Assembly: GCA_023701205.1 (NCBI GenBank)
Contig: JAMPXJ010000005.1
Location: forward strand, 62,001-126,000
Direction of reading: 5' to 3'
DNA length: 64,000 nt
DNA from: Oligoflexia bacterium
Lineage (GTDB): Bacteria; Bdellovibrionota; UBA1018
The notes beneath the pieces are model-generated. The model was given only the letters and a program-made list of their open reading frames with translations. It ran no database searches and was not told the DNA's origin. Numbering within the stretch: position 1 is the first letter of the stretch; each line of letters opens with the position of its first letter. Below are positions 7,633-16,389 of the stretch, one piece after another. Position numbers and translations under genes: made by a program.

Positions 7633-8176
7633 TCGAACCCCCTTCGCTCGCCACCGTCTCGCCCGCTCCCTTTAGGGAATAAAAGCTGATCCCGATCCCC
7701 AGCCGGAACTCGTTGGAGGCCGAGGTCTGAAATACCCGGGAATATCCAGCGAAGACGCGGTCCACCAGATTCAGCAGGCGCTGCTCGAAGTTCCAGCTGA
7801 CCGTACCCGTCGCGCAGAACCAGGTGCCGCGGCTGGACCAGTTCTGGATTCCCGCGCCGAGCTCCGCTTCGAGCGCCGGCGAAATGGCGTAGCCGGCGAG
7901 CGCCCCGAAATCCAGCACCAGGAACTTCTCGGCGAGCGCGCCCTTGAAGACGCTGCCGCCCACGTTCCCCCGGAGCGTCAGCGATTCGCTGAGCAGGTAG
8001 GAAGGATTCCAGCCGAGCTGCCCGGAATAGGTCTCGCCCGTTTCATTCGTGGCGAAGATGCCATTGGTCCGGAACTCCAGCAGGCTGAGGCTCTCGCCCC
8101 CCGCCAGCGCTCCCCTGGATATGAAAACCGCTGACATCTGCGCCAGCATGACAATCCCTATGAATCTAAGCTTCAC
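7619..8176 (-). CDS. Small outer-membrane beta-barrel protein
   Basis: A 185-residue protein with a GTG start at 8176 and a run of eight or nine G preceded by AA as the likely ribosome binding site. Residues 1-25 are a signal peptide. The mature region alternates short strands (GQLGWNPSYLLS, LTLRGNVGGSVF, LDFGALAGYAIS, EAELGAGIQNW, FRLGIGISFYSL) as in eight-stranded OmpA/OmpW-size barrels. It is the first gene of an operon with the double-cupredoxin lipoprotein, behind a TATAAT box at 8247-8252. Function is unknown; a role in metal or electron traffic is suggested by the partner only. Confidence 0.65.
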   Translation of the reverse strand: MKLRFIGIVMLAQMSAVFISRGALAGGESLSLLEFRTNGIFATNETGETYSGQLGWNPSYLLSESLTLRGNVGGSVFKGALAEKFLVLDFGALAGYAISPALEAELGAGIQNWSSRGTWFCATGTVSWNFEQRLLNLVDRVFAGYSRVFQTSASNEFRLGIGISFYSLKGAGETVASEGGSNVQK

Positions 8177-8246
8177 GTCCCCCCCCCTTGGTCTTTTTGG
8201 AACGGCGGCACTCCCGCATTGCAGCAGCGCGGGAATCCCCCGGACT

Positions 8247-8252
8247 ATTATA
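8247..8252 (-). promoter_or_regulatory. -10 box of the barrel/cupredoxin operon
   Basis: A perfect TATAAT lies on the minus strand at 8252-8247 in a short AT-rich island. No good -35 is visible 16-18 bases upstream. The leader of about 65 bases contains a CCCGC/GCGGG hairpin near 8216-8232 and the G-run used as ribosome binding site. Confidence 0.45.
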
Positions 8253-8301
8253 AATTACATTTAGATATTCGATCGTTGCCGACTCGCGCGTCGAAGTCAA
8301 T

Positions 8302-8337
8302 AAAAAGGCCGTGAACCCGGAATCCGGGCACACGGCC
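8302..8337 (-). terminator. Rho-independent terminator after the barrel gene at 8370
   Basis: GGCCGTG (8307-8313) pairs with CACGGCC (8331-8337), with an inner CCCGG/CCGGG stem. On the minus strand it is followed directly by five T (8306-8302). It ends the His-rich lipoprotein/barrel operon. Confidence 0.8.
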
Positions 8338-8369
8338 TGAGAAGCATTCAGCAGTCGATTATGCCGAAA

Positions 8370-9113
8370 CTAAAACACGTACGCGACGTTCAAGCCCACC
8401 TGCATCTGCTTGAGCTTGGCCGAAAGTGTCGTGTCATTGATCTTGCTGAACTGGAGATACTCGAACTGCCAGCCCACGTTGACCTGCTCCCAGACCGGAT
8501 AAATCCCGGCCAGGCGTGCGCCGAGCGGGCTCTTGTACGCGGCCGCGGTTCCCGCCACGGTGCTCTTGCTCAGCTTGTAGTCGCCGAGAAGCTGCACATC
8601 GAGCTTGAGCGTGAGGTGCCCGAGCTTGTAGCCCACGGTCGGGGAGGCCATGTTCCAGCGGGTGCCGCGCATGTTGCCGGAGGCATCCACGGCGGAATAC
8701 TGGTTGATCAGGCGGAAGTCGCTCGTGACGCCGACGAAAAGCTCCGGCATGGCCCAGATCGCGGCGGTGAAGCCGAAGCCCGACTGCGCGAGCTTCTGCT
8801 TGCTCGTGGCGATGCTGGAATAGCCGAAGAAGCCGCCGGCGTCGACGTAGAGGTCCTCGACGCCCCAAAGTTCGCGACCCGAGGGCGAGTCAGCCGACGG
8901 CGTCGCCGGGGCGGCCGCGAGAGCTGCTTCGGCCGCCGGTGCCGCGGCTGCCGCAGGCTCGGCCGGAACGGCAGGTTCGGTCACGGACGGCGCCGCTTTC
9001 GCGGCGCTGGCCTTGGCCTTTTTGGTCTGAGCCGAAGCCAACGGTGACATCAGGAAAAGAGCGACTCCGATCAGGGAGACGGTTTTCTGCGAAACGGTTT
9101 TCTGGAGTTTCAT
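8370..9113 (-). CDS. Outer-membrane barrel protein with Ala/Pro linker
   Basis: A 247-residue protein from the ATG at 9113, preceded by AAAGAGGA; a longer frame to 9173 lacks a binding site and would bury the signal peptide. The signal peptide ends ASA near residue 29. It is followed by a 40-residue Ala/Pro/Lys-rich linker and then about 160 residues of barrel-like strands ending in the aromatic C-terminus VAYVF, a typical BAM recognition end. The linker could span the periplasm or contact peptidoglycan. It lies 16 bases downstream of the His-rich lipoprotein gene, so the two are probably co-transcribed. Confidence 0.65.
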   Translation of the reverse strand: MKLQKTVSQKTVSLIGVALFLMSPLASAQTKKAKASAAKAAPSVTEPAVPAEPAAAAAPAAEAALAAAPATPSADSPSGRELWGVEDLYVDAGGFFGYSSIATSKQKLAQSGFGFTAAIWAMPELFVGVTSDFRLINQYSAVDASGNMRGTRWNMASPTVGYKLGHLTLKLDVQLLGDYKLSKSTVAGTAAAYKSPLGARLAGIYPVWEQVNVGWQFEYLQFSKINDTTLSAKLKQMQVGLNVAYVF

Positions 9114-9129
9114 CGAATGTCCTCTTTCC

Positions 9130-9498
9130 TTAGGCGCAGACGAACTTCGTCGCGTGAGTGTGATTACCGCCACCGCCGCCAGTAGAAACGAGCGAGACGG
9201 TCCCTCCCGCGCGCAGGGTCGCGAAATGCTCCGCGGTCAGCGTCACGCTGTGCGGATGGCTTCCCGTCATCGTATAGGTCTTCTCGACTCCCGCGGATAC
9301 GTCTTCGATGGACACGGTCAGCGTATGAGAATGAGAGGTGGTGATGCTCACCGAAACCGACTTCCCGTCACACCCCAGGCCCAGATACCCGGCGATGTCG
9401 CTCTCGTCCGTCCTGCCGCAAGCCGATAAGAGCCGGCTCATGCCCAGGAGCACCGGCGCCCCCAGGAGAAATCTGAGAATGAACTTCCTGCGTTCCAT
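9130..9498 (-). CDS. His-rich twin-arginine lipoprotein
   Basis: A 122-residue protein from the ATG at 9498 (an ATG nine bases upstream is also possible). The N-terminus MERRKFILRFLLG has the twin Arg of a Tat signal, and LLSAC gives a lipobox with Cys at about residue 27. The mature domain of about 95 residues has three His pairs (SHSHT, SHPHS, NHTHA), a five-Gly run and a lone Cys two from the end. The repeated HxH pattern on what look like successive beta-strands suggests a metal site, and Tat export would fit folding with metal in the cytoplasm. I recognise no named family. Confidence 0.6.
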   Translation of the reverse strand: MERRKFILRFLLGAPVLLGMSRLLSACGRTDESDIAGYLGLGCDGKSVSVSITTSHSHTLTVSIEDVSAGVEKTYTMTGSHPHSVTLTAEHFATLRAGGTVSLVSTGGGGGNHTHATKFVCA

Positions 9499-9645
9499 TG
9501 TCTGCATGCGATCGCGCCTCCGTTGCGCGTTCCCAGTTAATAAAAGCAAAACTGATCCTATGGGGCTTATAACCCCCCAAGGATGAAACCAACTTGTCCA
9601 GAGTTCAAGTGGAAACGAAAAGGGCGTACTTAGAACGCTTCTAAA

Positions 9646-11322
9646 TCAGGCCGCGGCCACCTCGTCCCCACCCTGCTCCGGCCCGGACGAGGGAGCCGCA
9701 CCTTCCTGGCTTTCCTCCGGGGCGGAAGACGCATTCGCCTTTTCCGTCAATTTCTTGCCATAGATCGTGAGCTCGAGGCTGCCGGCAATCTCGCGCAGCA
9801 GCCGGGCCTGCTCTTCGAGCCGCTGCGCCACGGAGGCGGACTCGCCCGAAAGACGCGAGTTCTCATGCGCGATCTTCTCGGTTTTCTCCATCGCGATCGA
9901 GATCTCGCGGATTCCGGTGGACTGCTCGCGCGAGGCGCCCGAGATCTCCTTGGCCATCTCGCTGACCTCCGAGGAGCTCGTGTAAATCTCATTCAAGAGC
10001 ACGCCGCATTCCGAGGCGACGCGGCTCCCGGCCTCGACCTTCTCCCGGCCGGCGACCACCACCTGCTGCACCCGGGACTTGGTGCTGTCGGCGATCGCCT
10101 GGACGCGCTGGATGCTCCGATCCAGGATCGAGGTGATGTCTTTCGAGGCCGTCGCGCTCACCTGGGCGAGGTTCCCCACCTCGTCGGCCACCACCGCGAA
10201 ACCCATCCCATGCTCGCCGGCCCGCGCCGCCTCGACCGCGGCATTGAAGGAAAGCAGCTTCGTCTGGAACGCGATGTCGTTGATGACCTGGGTCTTGGCT
10301 CCGATCTCGCCGATCAGCTTCACGATGTCGGAGAACTCCTGGCTGCTGGTCTCGACCTCGCGCAGGATCTTGCCGTTGCTCTCGTTGATCTGCTCGATGG
10401 CGTCGATCATCTGCCGGACGACGCGCAGCCCTTCGCTGGCCTTCTGATGGCTGGCCACCATCACCTCGCTGGCCTGGCCCGCCTTCTCCGTATTGCTCGA
10501 GACCACCTCCTTCATCATGCCGATGGAGGCCGCCGTCTGAGTCACGGAAGACACCTGGTCGAGCGACGCCCGCGCGAGCGCCTCGCTCGTCGAGGAGACC
10601 GCTCGGGAGACGTGAGCCATCTCGCGGCCGCCTTCGCCCAGGCGCTCGGAGATCCGCCCCAGCGAGTTCGTGAAGGAGCGGGAGAAGGCGAAACCGAAAA
10701 GCGTCGCCACGGCGAAGCCCACCACGACCAGCGCCAGGGAGATGCCGTTGCCGATCCGCGCGGCGCGCTCCGCGCCCTTCACCCAGCCGTCGGTTTTCAG
10801 ATTGTGGTTTTCCACATAACGGGCCATCTCGCCGAAATACTCCTGGCTCGCGCTCCGGAGCGACTCGCGCAGGAGCTGGTCGAGCTGACTCTGGTTGCGC
10901 CCATCCTTCGCGAGCCGCTCCGCCTCGCGTGCGATCTCGGTGAGGTCCCCCCATTTTTTCGTGAGCGCTGCATTGATGGTCTTCTCCTGATCGGTGAAGG
11001 CCGAAGCCCCGAACATGCCGAAGGCAGCCTCATGCTGGGCGATCGCCTCCTCGATGCGCTTGGTCGCCTGCTCCATCGCCGCGCGATCCTTGCCGGCCGA
11101 AGCGCCGCTCAGGAGCGACGTCGCCACCAGCAGGTCCCTCGAAGCGGTGTTCATCGCGCCCAGGATGTCCGTTACCAGAAGACTGGCCTGCACCACCTGC
11201 TCGTACTGCCGTGCCACCTCGCGGGAGGCGAAAAACCCGACTCCCCCGACCAGCAGCAAGCCAAAGGCGACCGAGAGGAAGGACGAGACCAACTTGAACC
11301 GCAAACTCACCGAACGAGCCAT
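9646..11322 (-). CDS. Methyl-accepting chemotaxis protein
   Basis: A 558-residue chemoreceptor. I took the Met at 11322, which has GAGGGA upstream, over an ATG at 11385. TM1 covers about residues 12-32, then a four-helix periplasmic sensor domain of about 150 residues, TM2 near 190-212, and the cytoplasmic signalling coiled coil. The hairpin tip has the family signature in FNAAVEAARAGEHGMGFAVV and ADEVGNLA. The acidic, Gln-rich C-terminal tail does not end in a clear CheR-binding pentapeptide. No other chemotaxis gene is nearby. The 4HB-type sensor does not reveal the ligand. Confidence 0.9.
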   Translation of the reverse strand: MARSVSLRFKLVSSFLSVAFGLLLVGGVGFFASREVARQYEQVVQASLLVTDILGAMNTASRDLLVATSLLSGASAGKDRAAMEQATKRIEEAIAQHEAAFGMFGASAFTDQEKTINAALTKKWGDLTEIAREAERLAKDGRNQSQLDQLLRESLRSASQEYFGEMARYVENHNLKTDGWVKGAERAARIGNGISLALVVVGFAVATLFGFAFSRSFTNSLGRISERLGEGGREMAHVSRAVSSTSEALARASLDQVSSVTQTAASIGMMKEVVSSNTEKAGQASEVMVASHQKASEGLRVVRQMIDAIEQINESNGKILREVETSSQEFSDIVKLIGEIGAKTQVINDIAFQTKLLSFNAAVEAARAGEHGMGFAVVADEVGNLAQVSATASKDITSILDRSIQRVQAIADSTKSRVQQVVVAGREKVEAGSRVASECGVLLNEIYTSSSEVSEMAKEISGASREQSTGIREISIAMEKTEKIAHENSRLSGESASVAQRLEEQARLLREIAGSLELTIYGKKLTEKANASSAPEESQEGAAPSSGPEQGGDEVAAA

Positions 11323-11495
11323 AGACAGGGTTCCCTCTGTTAGCTCGTATCGACCGACCCGAAAGGAATCTTGAAAGGAAATCATCCCAGGCTGTTTAGG
11401 TTAATTTTACCCGGCGTTTCAAAAGCTTAGAAAAAAAACATTGCCCATTCGGACGACCTAAGTTCAAATGGCGGCGATTCAAACGGAGACCCAAA

Positions 11496-12122
11496 ATGAT
11501 CGGACGCCTGATACCCCGAGAAGAGAAGTTTTTTGTCCTTTTCCGCCAATCCGCTGAGCTGATGGTGGAAGGCGCTCACGCGCTGCGGGATATTTTCGCC
11601 AATATGGCCGAAGCCGAACAGCATGCCCGCCGACTCAAAGACATCGAGCATCGTGCTGACGAGATTACGCACCGCACGATCGAACTGCTGCACAGCACCT
11701 TCATCACGCCGCTCGACCGCGAGGACATCCACCAGCTGATCACCCGGATGGATGACATTCTCGATTTCTTCGAAGCCGCCGCTCAGCGTATTTTTCTCTA
11801 CGACATCAAGACCTCGCCGCCCAACTCCCGGGAACTCGCCGAGCTCTGCCTGAAGATGGCCGAGACGATCCAGATGACCGTGAATTCGCTCGAGGACCTC
11901 AAGAATCGCGAGGCCATTCTCAAGCATTGCATCGAGATCAACCGCCTGGAGAACGAGGCCGACCACCTGTATCGGGTTTCGGTGGCCAAGCTTTTCCGCG
12001 AGGAGCCCGACACCCGGCAGCTGATCAAGTACAAGGAGATTTACGAGATCCTCGAGACGGCTACCGACCGCGGCGAGGACGTGGCCAACATCATCGAAGG
12101 CATCGTGCTCGAGTACGCCTGA
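11496..12122 (+). CDS. DUF47/PhoU-like phosphate transport accessory protein
   Basis: A 208-residue all-helical protein matching the DUF47 family (PhoU-related TIGR00153 group). The family's paired helical repeats are visible as HRADEITHRTIELLHSTFITPLDREDIHQL and as ENEADHLYRVSVAKLF, with Asp/Glu residues that bind metal clusters in PhoU-like proteins. It is encoded one base before the Pit transporter and very probably regulates it at the cytoplasmic membrane face. GGAGAC precedes the ATG. Confidence 0.9.
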   Translation: MIGRLIPREEKFFVLFRQSAELMVEGAHALRDIFANMAEAEQHARRLKDIEHRADEITHRTIELLHSTFITPLDREDIHQLITRMDDILDFFEAAAQRIFLYDIKTSPPNSRELAELCLKMAETIQMTVNSLEDLKNREAILKHCIEINRLENEADHLYRVSVAKLFREEPDTRQLIKYKEIYEILETATDRGEDVANIIEGIVLEYA

Positions 12123-12123
12123 T

Positions 12124-13125
12124 ATGCCGGTCTATTCGGATCTTTTCATCTATTCCATCATCCTGATCGCGCTGGCGTTCGATTTCATGAACGGCTTTCA
12201 TGACGCGGCCAACTCGATCGCGACCGTGGTCTCGACCCGCGTGCTCAAACCGAACCAGGCCGTCGCCTGGGCGGCCTTCTTCAACTTCATCGCATTCCTG
12301 TTCTTCGGGGTGCACGTGGCCACCACGATCGGCAAAGGCGTGATCGATCCCACGATCGTGGATCCGCTCGTGATTTTCGCCGCGCTCCTGGGCGCGATCT
12401 TCTGGGACGTGGTGACCTGGTATTACGGCATCCCTTCGAGCTCCTCGCACGCCCTCATCGGCGGACTCGCCGGTGCGGCGATCGCCAAGGCTGGCGTGCA
12501 CGTGCTGAATGCGCCGGGCTTCCTGAAGATCGGTCTTTCGATCTTCCTCTCGCCGCTTTTCGGGATGACCCTGGCCTTCGTGCTGATGATCATCGTCTCG
12601 AACCTGTTTTTCCGCTCCCATCCGCGCAAGGTGGACTACTGGGGCCGGCGGATGCAGCTGCTTTCGGCCGCGCTTTACAGCCTGGGTCATGGCGGCAACG
12701 ACGCGCAGAAGACGATGGGCATCATCACGGTCCTGCTGTTTTCAACCGGACGCCTGGGTGGCGAGTTCCATGTCCCGATGTGGGTCGTGCTCGTTTGCCA
12801 TTTCGCCATGGGCCTGGGAACGCTCTTCGGCGGCTGGCGCATCGTCCGCACGATGGGCATGAAGATCACGAAGCTCCGGCCTACCGGCGGCTTCTGTGCC
12901 GAGACGGGCGGAGCGATCACCCTCTTCGCGGCGACCGGGCTCGGGATCCCGGTATCGACCACTCATACGATCACGGGCGCGATCATGGGCGTCGGCGCGG
13001 TGAACAAGCTTTCGGCGGTACGCTGGGGCGTGGCCGAGAGAATCGTCTGGGCGTGGCTGCTGACCATTCCGGCGTCGGCCTTCGTTTCAGGCCTGACCTG
13101 GTGGCTGCTGCACCTTTTTGCCTGA
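12124..13125 (+). CDS. pit: Inorganic phosphate transporter, Pit family
   Basis: A 333-residue polytopic membrane protein of the PiT family, importing phosphate as a metal complex with proton symport. Both copies of the inverted family signature are visible: FDFMNGFHDAANSIATVVSTR near residue 20 and LYSLGHGGNDAQKTMGII near residue 180. Hydrophobic segments throughout give about 9-10 helices. It begins one base after the stop of the DUF47 gene, the usual two-gene unit. The length is short for the family because the central cytoplasmic loop is small. Confidence 0.93.
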   Translation: MPVYSDLFIYSIILIALAFDFMNGFHDAANSIATVVSTRVLKPNQAVAWAAFFNFIAFLFFGVHVATTIGKGVIDPTIVDPLVIFAALLGAIFWDVVTWYYGIPSSSSHALIGGLAGAAIAKAGVHVLNAPGFLKIGLSIFLSPLFGMTLAFVLMIIVSNLFFRSHPRKVDYWGRRMQLLSAALYSLGHGGNDAQKTMGIITVLLFSTGRLGGEFHVPMWVVLVCHFAMGLGTLFGGWRIVRTMGMKITKLRPTGGFCAETGGAITLFAATGLGIPVSTTHTITGAIMGVGAVNKLSAVRWGVAERIVWAWLLTIPASAFVSGLTWWLLHLFA

Positions 13126-13207
13126 GCGGCGCGCTGGAGCAGGTCAGACGTGCCTGAGCCTGGCTGGAGCTTGCAGTATTATTGCAGAAACGACAGCTCC
13201 TGCTGAA

Positions 13208-13435
13208 TCAGCCTCCGGCTTTCTGCCGATGGGTGATGAGGCCGTGAGTAGGATCGTAAGGCGAAACGCCGACCGTCACGCGGTCGCCCACGATGACCTT
13301 GATCTTGAACTGTTTCATTTTTCCGGAAAGCCGGGCCGTGATGGTTACGCCATTATCGAGCTGAACCTGATAATTTCCGCCGCCAAAAAGGTCGGACACC
13401 TTGCCTTCAAACCGGATGAGATCTTCTCTGGCCAT
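13208..13435 (-). CDS. infA: Translation initiation factor IF-1
   Basis: A 75-residue protein with the OB-fold sequence of IF-1: MAREDLIRFEGKVSDLF, then LDNGVTITARLSGKM, VGDRVTVGVSPYDPTHGLITHR. IF-1 binds the 30S A site during initiation. The ATG at 13435 gives the usual MA-x-ED start. A TTG three codons earlier is in frame, and the AGGGA stretch lies between them, so the exact start is uncertain. The LSGKMKQFKIKV segment differs from the common RRN pattern, and the gene stands alone, so this may be one of several IF-1 paralogues. Confidence 0.9.
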   Translation of the reverse strand: MAREDLIRFEGKVSDLFGGGNYQVQLDNGVTITARLSGKMKQFKIKVIVGDRVTVGVSPYDPTHGLITHRQKAGG

Positions 13436-13485
13436 TTCCCTCAACTAACACGCTCATATCCGAAACGACAGGGAAAAATCGCGCG

Positions 13486-14460
13486 CTAATCGCGGAGGTA
13501 ATGGCAGGTGTAACCGCCGGGGTGCTTTTGAAGATAGTCCTGGTGCTCCTCCTCGGCATCATGAAAAGCCGTGGCTGGCACGATCTGGGTCACGACCGGA
13601 TTCTTCCACTTGCCGGAGTGCTCGACCTCGGCCCGTATCCGTTCCGCGACCCGGCGCTGCTCCTCGTCCAGCACGAAGACGGCAGAGCGATACTGCGAGC
13701 CGATGTCGCCACCCTGGCGATCGGGAGTCGTGGGATCGTGAATGCGGAAGAAAAAGCGCAGGACCTCCTCGTAAGAGATCTTTGCCGGGTCATAGACGAC
13801 CTCGACGGCTTCGGCGTGGCCCGTGTTTCCGGTTTTCACCTGGCTGTACCCGACGGGCTCCGGGGAAAGGCCCCCCGTATAACCCACCGTCGTGCCGAGC
13901 ACTCCGGGCAAGCCGCGGAGCAGCTCCTGCATTCCCCAGAAGCAGCCTCCGGCCAGGATCGCCACCTCCTGCGCGGCGCTCTCATCAAGGCCTCTATCAG
14001 AGGGCCCTTTCTCCGGGAAAAGCTCTCGAAACCGGCCATACCCCTCTTCTTCGAGCCGGCTCGCGGGCACGAAGCGCAGCGCCGCGGAGTTGATGCAATA
14101 CCTCAGTCCCGTCGGGGCCGGCCCATCCGGAAAGACATGGCCCAGATGCGAGTCGGCCTGCTTCGAGCGCACCTCCACGCGGTGCACGCCGAGGGTATGA
14201 TCGTCGTACCGCGTGATCCCGGCTTCCTCGAGCGGTCGCGTGAAGCTCGGCCAACCCGAACCCGAGTCGAACTTGTCGACCGAAGCGAAAAGCGGCTCCC
14301 CGCTCACCACGTCCACGTAAATCCCGGCCTCATGGTGATCCCAAAACGCGTTGCGGAAGGGCGCCTCGGTACCTCCGCATTGCGTGACTTCGAACTGCTC
14401 GGGAGTGAGGACTTTCTCCAGATCCCGCGCCGCCGGTTTGTTGAACTTGGGTCCGGTCAC
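13486..14460 (-). CDS. msrBA: Fused methionine sulfoxide reductase MsrB-MsrA
   Basis: A 324-residue cytoplasmic fusion repairing both epimers of methionine sulfoxide. Residues about 10-135 are MsrB, with [20 protein letters not shown] and the catalytic Cys in [11 protein letters not shown]. The zinc CxxC pairs are absent, as in the zinc-free MsrB form. Residues about 165-320 are MsrA, with catalytic GGCFWG near 171, YTGG and GHAEAV. The MsrB-then-MsrA order is the reverse of the Neisseria fusion. It overlaps the upstream HIT gene by four bases. No signal peptide is present. Confidence 0.95.
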   Translation of the reverse strand: MTGPKFNKPAARDLEKVLTPEQFEVTQCGGTEAPFRNAFWDHHEAGIYVDVVSGEPLFASVDKFDSGSGWPSFTRPLEEAGITRYDDHTLGVHRVEVRSKQADSHLGHVFPDGPAPTGLRYCINSAALRFVPASRLEEEGYGRFRELFPEKGPSDRGLDESAAQEVAILAGGCFWGMQELLRGLPGVLGTTVGYTGGLSPEPVGYSQVKTGNTGHAEAVEVVYDPAKISYEEVLRFFFRIHDPTTPDRQGGDIGSQYRSAVFVLDEEQRRVAERIRAEVEHSGKWKNPVVTQIVPATAFHDAEEEHQDYLQKHPGGYTCHYLRD

Positions 14461-14873
14461 CGCAACTCCGCCCTCACGCGCGCCGCGAGCTCCGCGCCCT
14501 GACTGGAATCCAGGGTCCCGGCAGGCCAGCCGATGCCCAGGCCCCGCGACGGATCGGGCTTGGGAATGATGTGGAAGTGGACGTGCTGCACGACCTGATG
14601 AGCCAGGCTCCCGTTGTTCTGCAGGAGATTGTACTCGCGCGTTCCGGTGGCCTTCATGACGGCGCGGCAGATCCGCGGGAGCACCCTCCCCAGCGCCGCC
14701 GAGGACTCCTCCGAAAGCGCATCGAGCGTGACGGCCGGCTCCTTGGGAATCACGAGCGTGTGCCCGGGGCTCAGCGGCCCCACATCCAGGAACGCAAGGA
14801 CCTTCTCGTCCTCATAAACGCGGTGGCAGGGGATCTTTCCGTCGATGATCTTCTGGAATATCGTTTCAGGCAT
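14457..14873 (-). CDS. HIT-family nucleotide hydrolase
   Basis: A 138-residue histidine triad protein (HinT group), hydrolysing adenosine phosphoramidates or related nucleotides in the cytoplasm. The start [20 protein letters not shown] is typical, with [17 protein letters not shown] in the middle and the catalytic triad HVHFHIIP near residue 98. [11 protein letters not shown] is the usual nucleotide-contacting loop. It overlaps msrBA by four bases and is separated from the SDR gene by nine, so all three may be one minus-strand unit. Confidence 0.92.
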   Translation of the reverse strand: MPETIFQKIIDGKIPCHRVYEDEKVLAFLDVGPLSPGHTLVIPKEPAVTLDALSEESSAALGRVLPRICRAVMKATGTREYNLLQNNGSLAHQVVQHVHFHIIPKPDPSRGLGIGWPAGTLDSSQGAELAARVRAELR

Positions 14874-14882
14874 TCTTTCTCT

Positions 14883-15887
14883 TTAGCGCAGATGAGCCTT
14901 CGGGTCGAGGCTCGTCGCTGGGGGCACCTCGTTGAGACGGCGGCCCGCGCGATTGCGCAGCCGCCAGCCGCGATGGGCCGTGCCGGGCAAGGCGGGTCGG
15001 CTGCGCTCCCCCGCGTAACCCGGCAGCGCGCGATTCACGGCTCCCAGAAAACCCGAGGCCAAACCCGGGAAGACGGCGTAGCCCAGCCGCGCGATGCGTG
15101 CCTGCAGCCCGATCACGCGAAAGGCCCGCCCCTCCTCGCAGGCACCGACAATGCGCCGAGCGGTGCGCTCGGCACTCATGGCGGTGATCGGCAGAACCGC
15201 GGCCAGGGAGAAGAGCCGGAACTCGCGTTCGCGCTGACCTTTGAAAAAAGCGTGAATGAAAGACCCGGTTCGCATGAGCCAGGGCACGATCGTCACCACG
15301 CGGATACCGCTTTTCAGGAGCTCGGTACGAAGCCCGAGCGAGAAGCCCACCACCGCGAACTTCGAAGCGCAATAGGGCAACAGATGGGGAACCGCCACGG
15401 TCCCGCCGATCGAGGTGATGTTGACGATCCGCGCGCCCGGCCGCAGCAGCCCCAGGGTGGCGAAGTCGCGCTCGTTCATGGACTCGAACGCTCCCACCTG
15501 GATCACGCCCGCGCAGTTCACGAGCACGTCGAGCCCGCCGAGCTCCTGAGCCGCCTGCGCCACGGTCCGGCGCGTCTCCTCCCGCAGGGTCAGATCGCAG
15601 CTGTAGGTCCGCAGGGCGGGATCCCCCTCCTGCGCTCGCGCGAGCTCGTCGGGACTGCGGGCCAGGATCCCGACGCGGGCGCCACGCCGGGAGAACTCCT
15701 TCGCCAGCGCCAGGCCCAGTCCGCGCGAGCCTCCCGCGATGAGGACACGCCGGCCGGCGAGCTTCATCCGCCTCTTGCGAGCACGGGAGCGCCCGCGCCA
15801 GGCGGCCACGCCGATCACCCCAATCAGGCCCCCGCCGAGGCGACCCAGCCACGAGCCGCTGCGATTCGTCGTTTTCCGATCTTCCAT
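14883..15887 (-). CDS. Membrane-anchored short-chain dehydrogenase with a missing helix
   Basis: A 334-residue SDR. An N-terminal hydrophobic stretch (LGGGLIGVIGVAAW, residues 16-29) followed by a basic cluster suggests a membrane anchor. The Rossmann motif GGSRGLGLALA, CDLT and NCAGV are present, as are the catalytic Ser (NITSIGG) and Tyr/Lys (YCASK). Between NERDF and GARIVNIT there are only about eight residues, where SDRs normally have about 28, so helix alpha-4 with its conserved Asn is missing in frame. The Arg-rich C-terminal 50 residues are unusual. The substrate is unknown. Confidence 0.75.
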   Translation of the reverse strand: MEDRKTTNRSGSWLGRLGGGLIGVIGVAAWRGRSRARKRRMKLAGRRVLIAGGSRGLGLALAKEFSRRGARVGILARSPDELARAQEGDPALRTYSCDLTLREETRRTVAQAAQELGGLDVLVNCAGVIQVGAFESMNERDFATLGLLRPGARIVNITSIGGTVAVPHLLPYCASKFAVVGFSLGLRTELLKSGIRVVTIVPWLMRTGSFIHAFFKGQREREFRLFSLAAVLPITAMSAERTARRIVGACEEGRAFRVIGLQARIARLGYAVFPGLASGFLGAVNRALPGYAGERSRPALPGTAHRGWRLRNRAGRRLNEVPPATSLDPKAHLR

Positions 15888-15946
15888 TCACCCAACCGAT
15901 GCATCCCGCGTGCGTGAGCGGTATGCCCGATGCATCGCAAGGACCC

Positions 15947-16381
15947 ATGCCACACCCTAGGAAGATCGACCCGGTTCAATATGGACTCTCCCCCCCCGAG
16001 ATCCGGAAGCTCTATTCCGAGTTCGCCCGCCTGCTTCTGGGCCGCTCGAAGGAGCTCCTGCCGCTCGACCGCTCGGCACGGGAAAATCTCGACGAGCAGG
16101 TGCTCACGAGCCCGGGCGACGAGGCCGACGCCTCGGTCATCGACACGAACGCGGATTACTTCCTCAAGCTCGCCAACTCCCATCAGCACGAGCTCATCGA
16201 GATCCGCGACGCGCTCGACCGGATGCATCGCGGCGTCTACGGCGTCTGCGAGTCCTGCAGCGAAGGCATCGCCGTCGCCCGGCTGCGCAGGTTGCCCCAT
16301 GCCCGGCTGTGCATCGACTGCCAGAGCGCGCGGGAGCGCCTGCGCGCGGTCGCGTATCCGAGGGAGAAACCGACGCTCTGA
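15947..16381 (+). CDS. DksA/TraR-type zinc finger protein
   Basis: A 144-residue protein. I chose the third in-frame Met (15947), which has AAGGA four bases upstream. The family layout is clear: a coiled-coil region with DEADASVIDTN (the acidic tip), then ELIEIRDALDRMHRGVYGVCESCSEGI and a second cysteine pair CIDC, making the zinc finger CxxC-x17-CxxC. DksA-like proteins bind RNA polymerase through the secondary channel and act with ppGpp. The sequence is shorter than DksA, and the role here may be a paralogous one. The RNase Z-like gene follows nine bases later. Confidence 0.85.
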   Translation: MPHPRKIDPVQYGLSPPEIRKLYSEFARLLLGRSKELLPLDRSARENLDEQVLTSPGDEADASVIDTNADYFLKLANSHQHELIEIRDALDRMHRGVYGVCESCSEGIAVARLRRLPHARLCIDCQSARERLRAVAYPREKPTL

Positions 16382-16389
16382 GCACCCCT

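Noticed and set aside
13126-13207. Possible tRNA or small RNA between the Pit and infA genes
   Set aside because: There are short inverted repeats (TGCAGTATTATTGCAG) but no cloverleaf, anticodon arm or CCA end.
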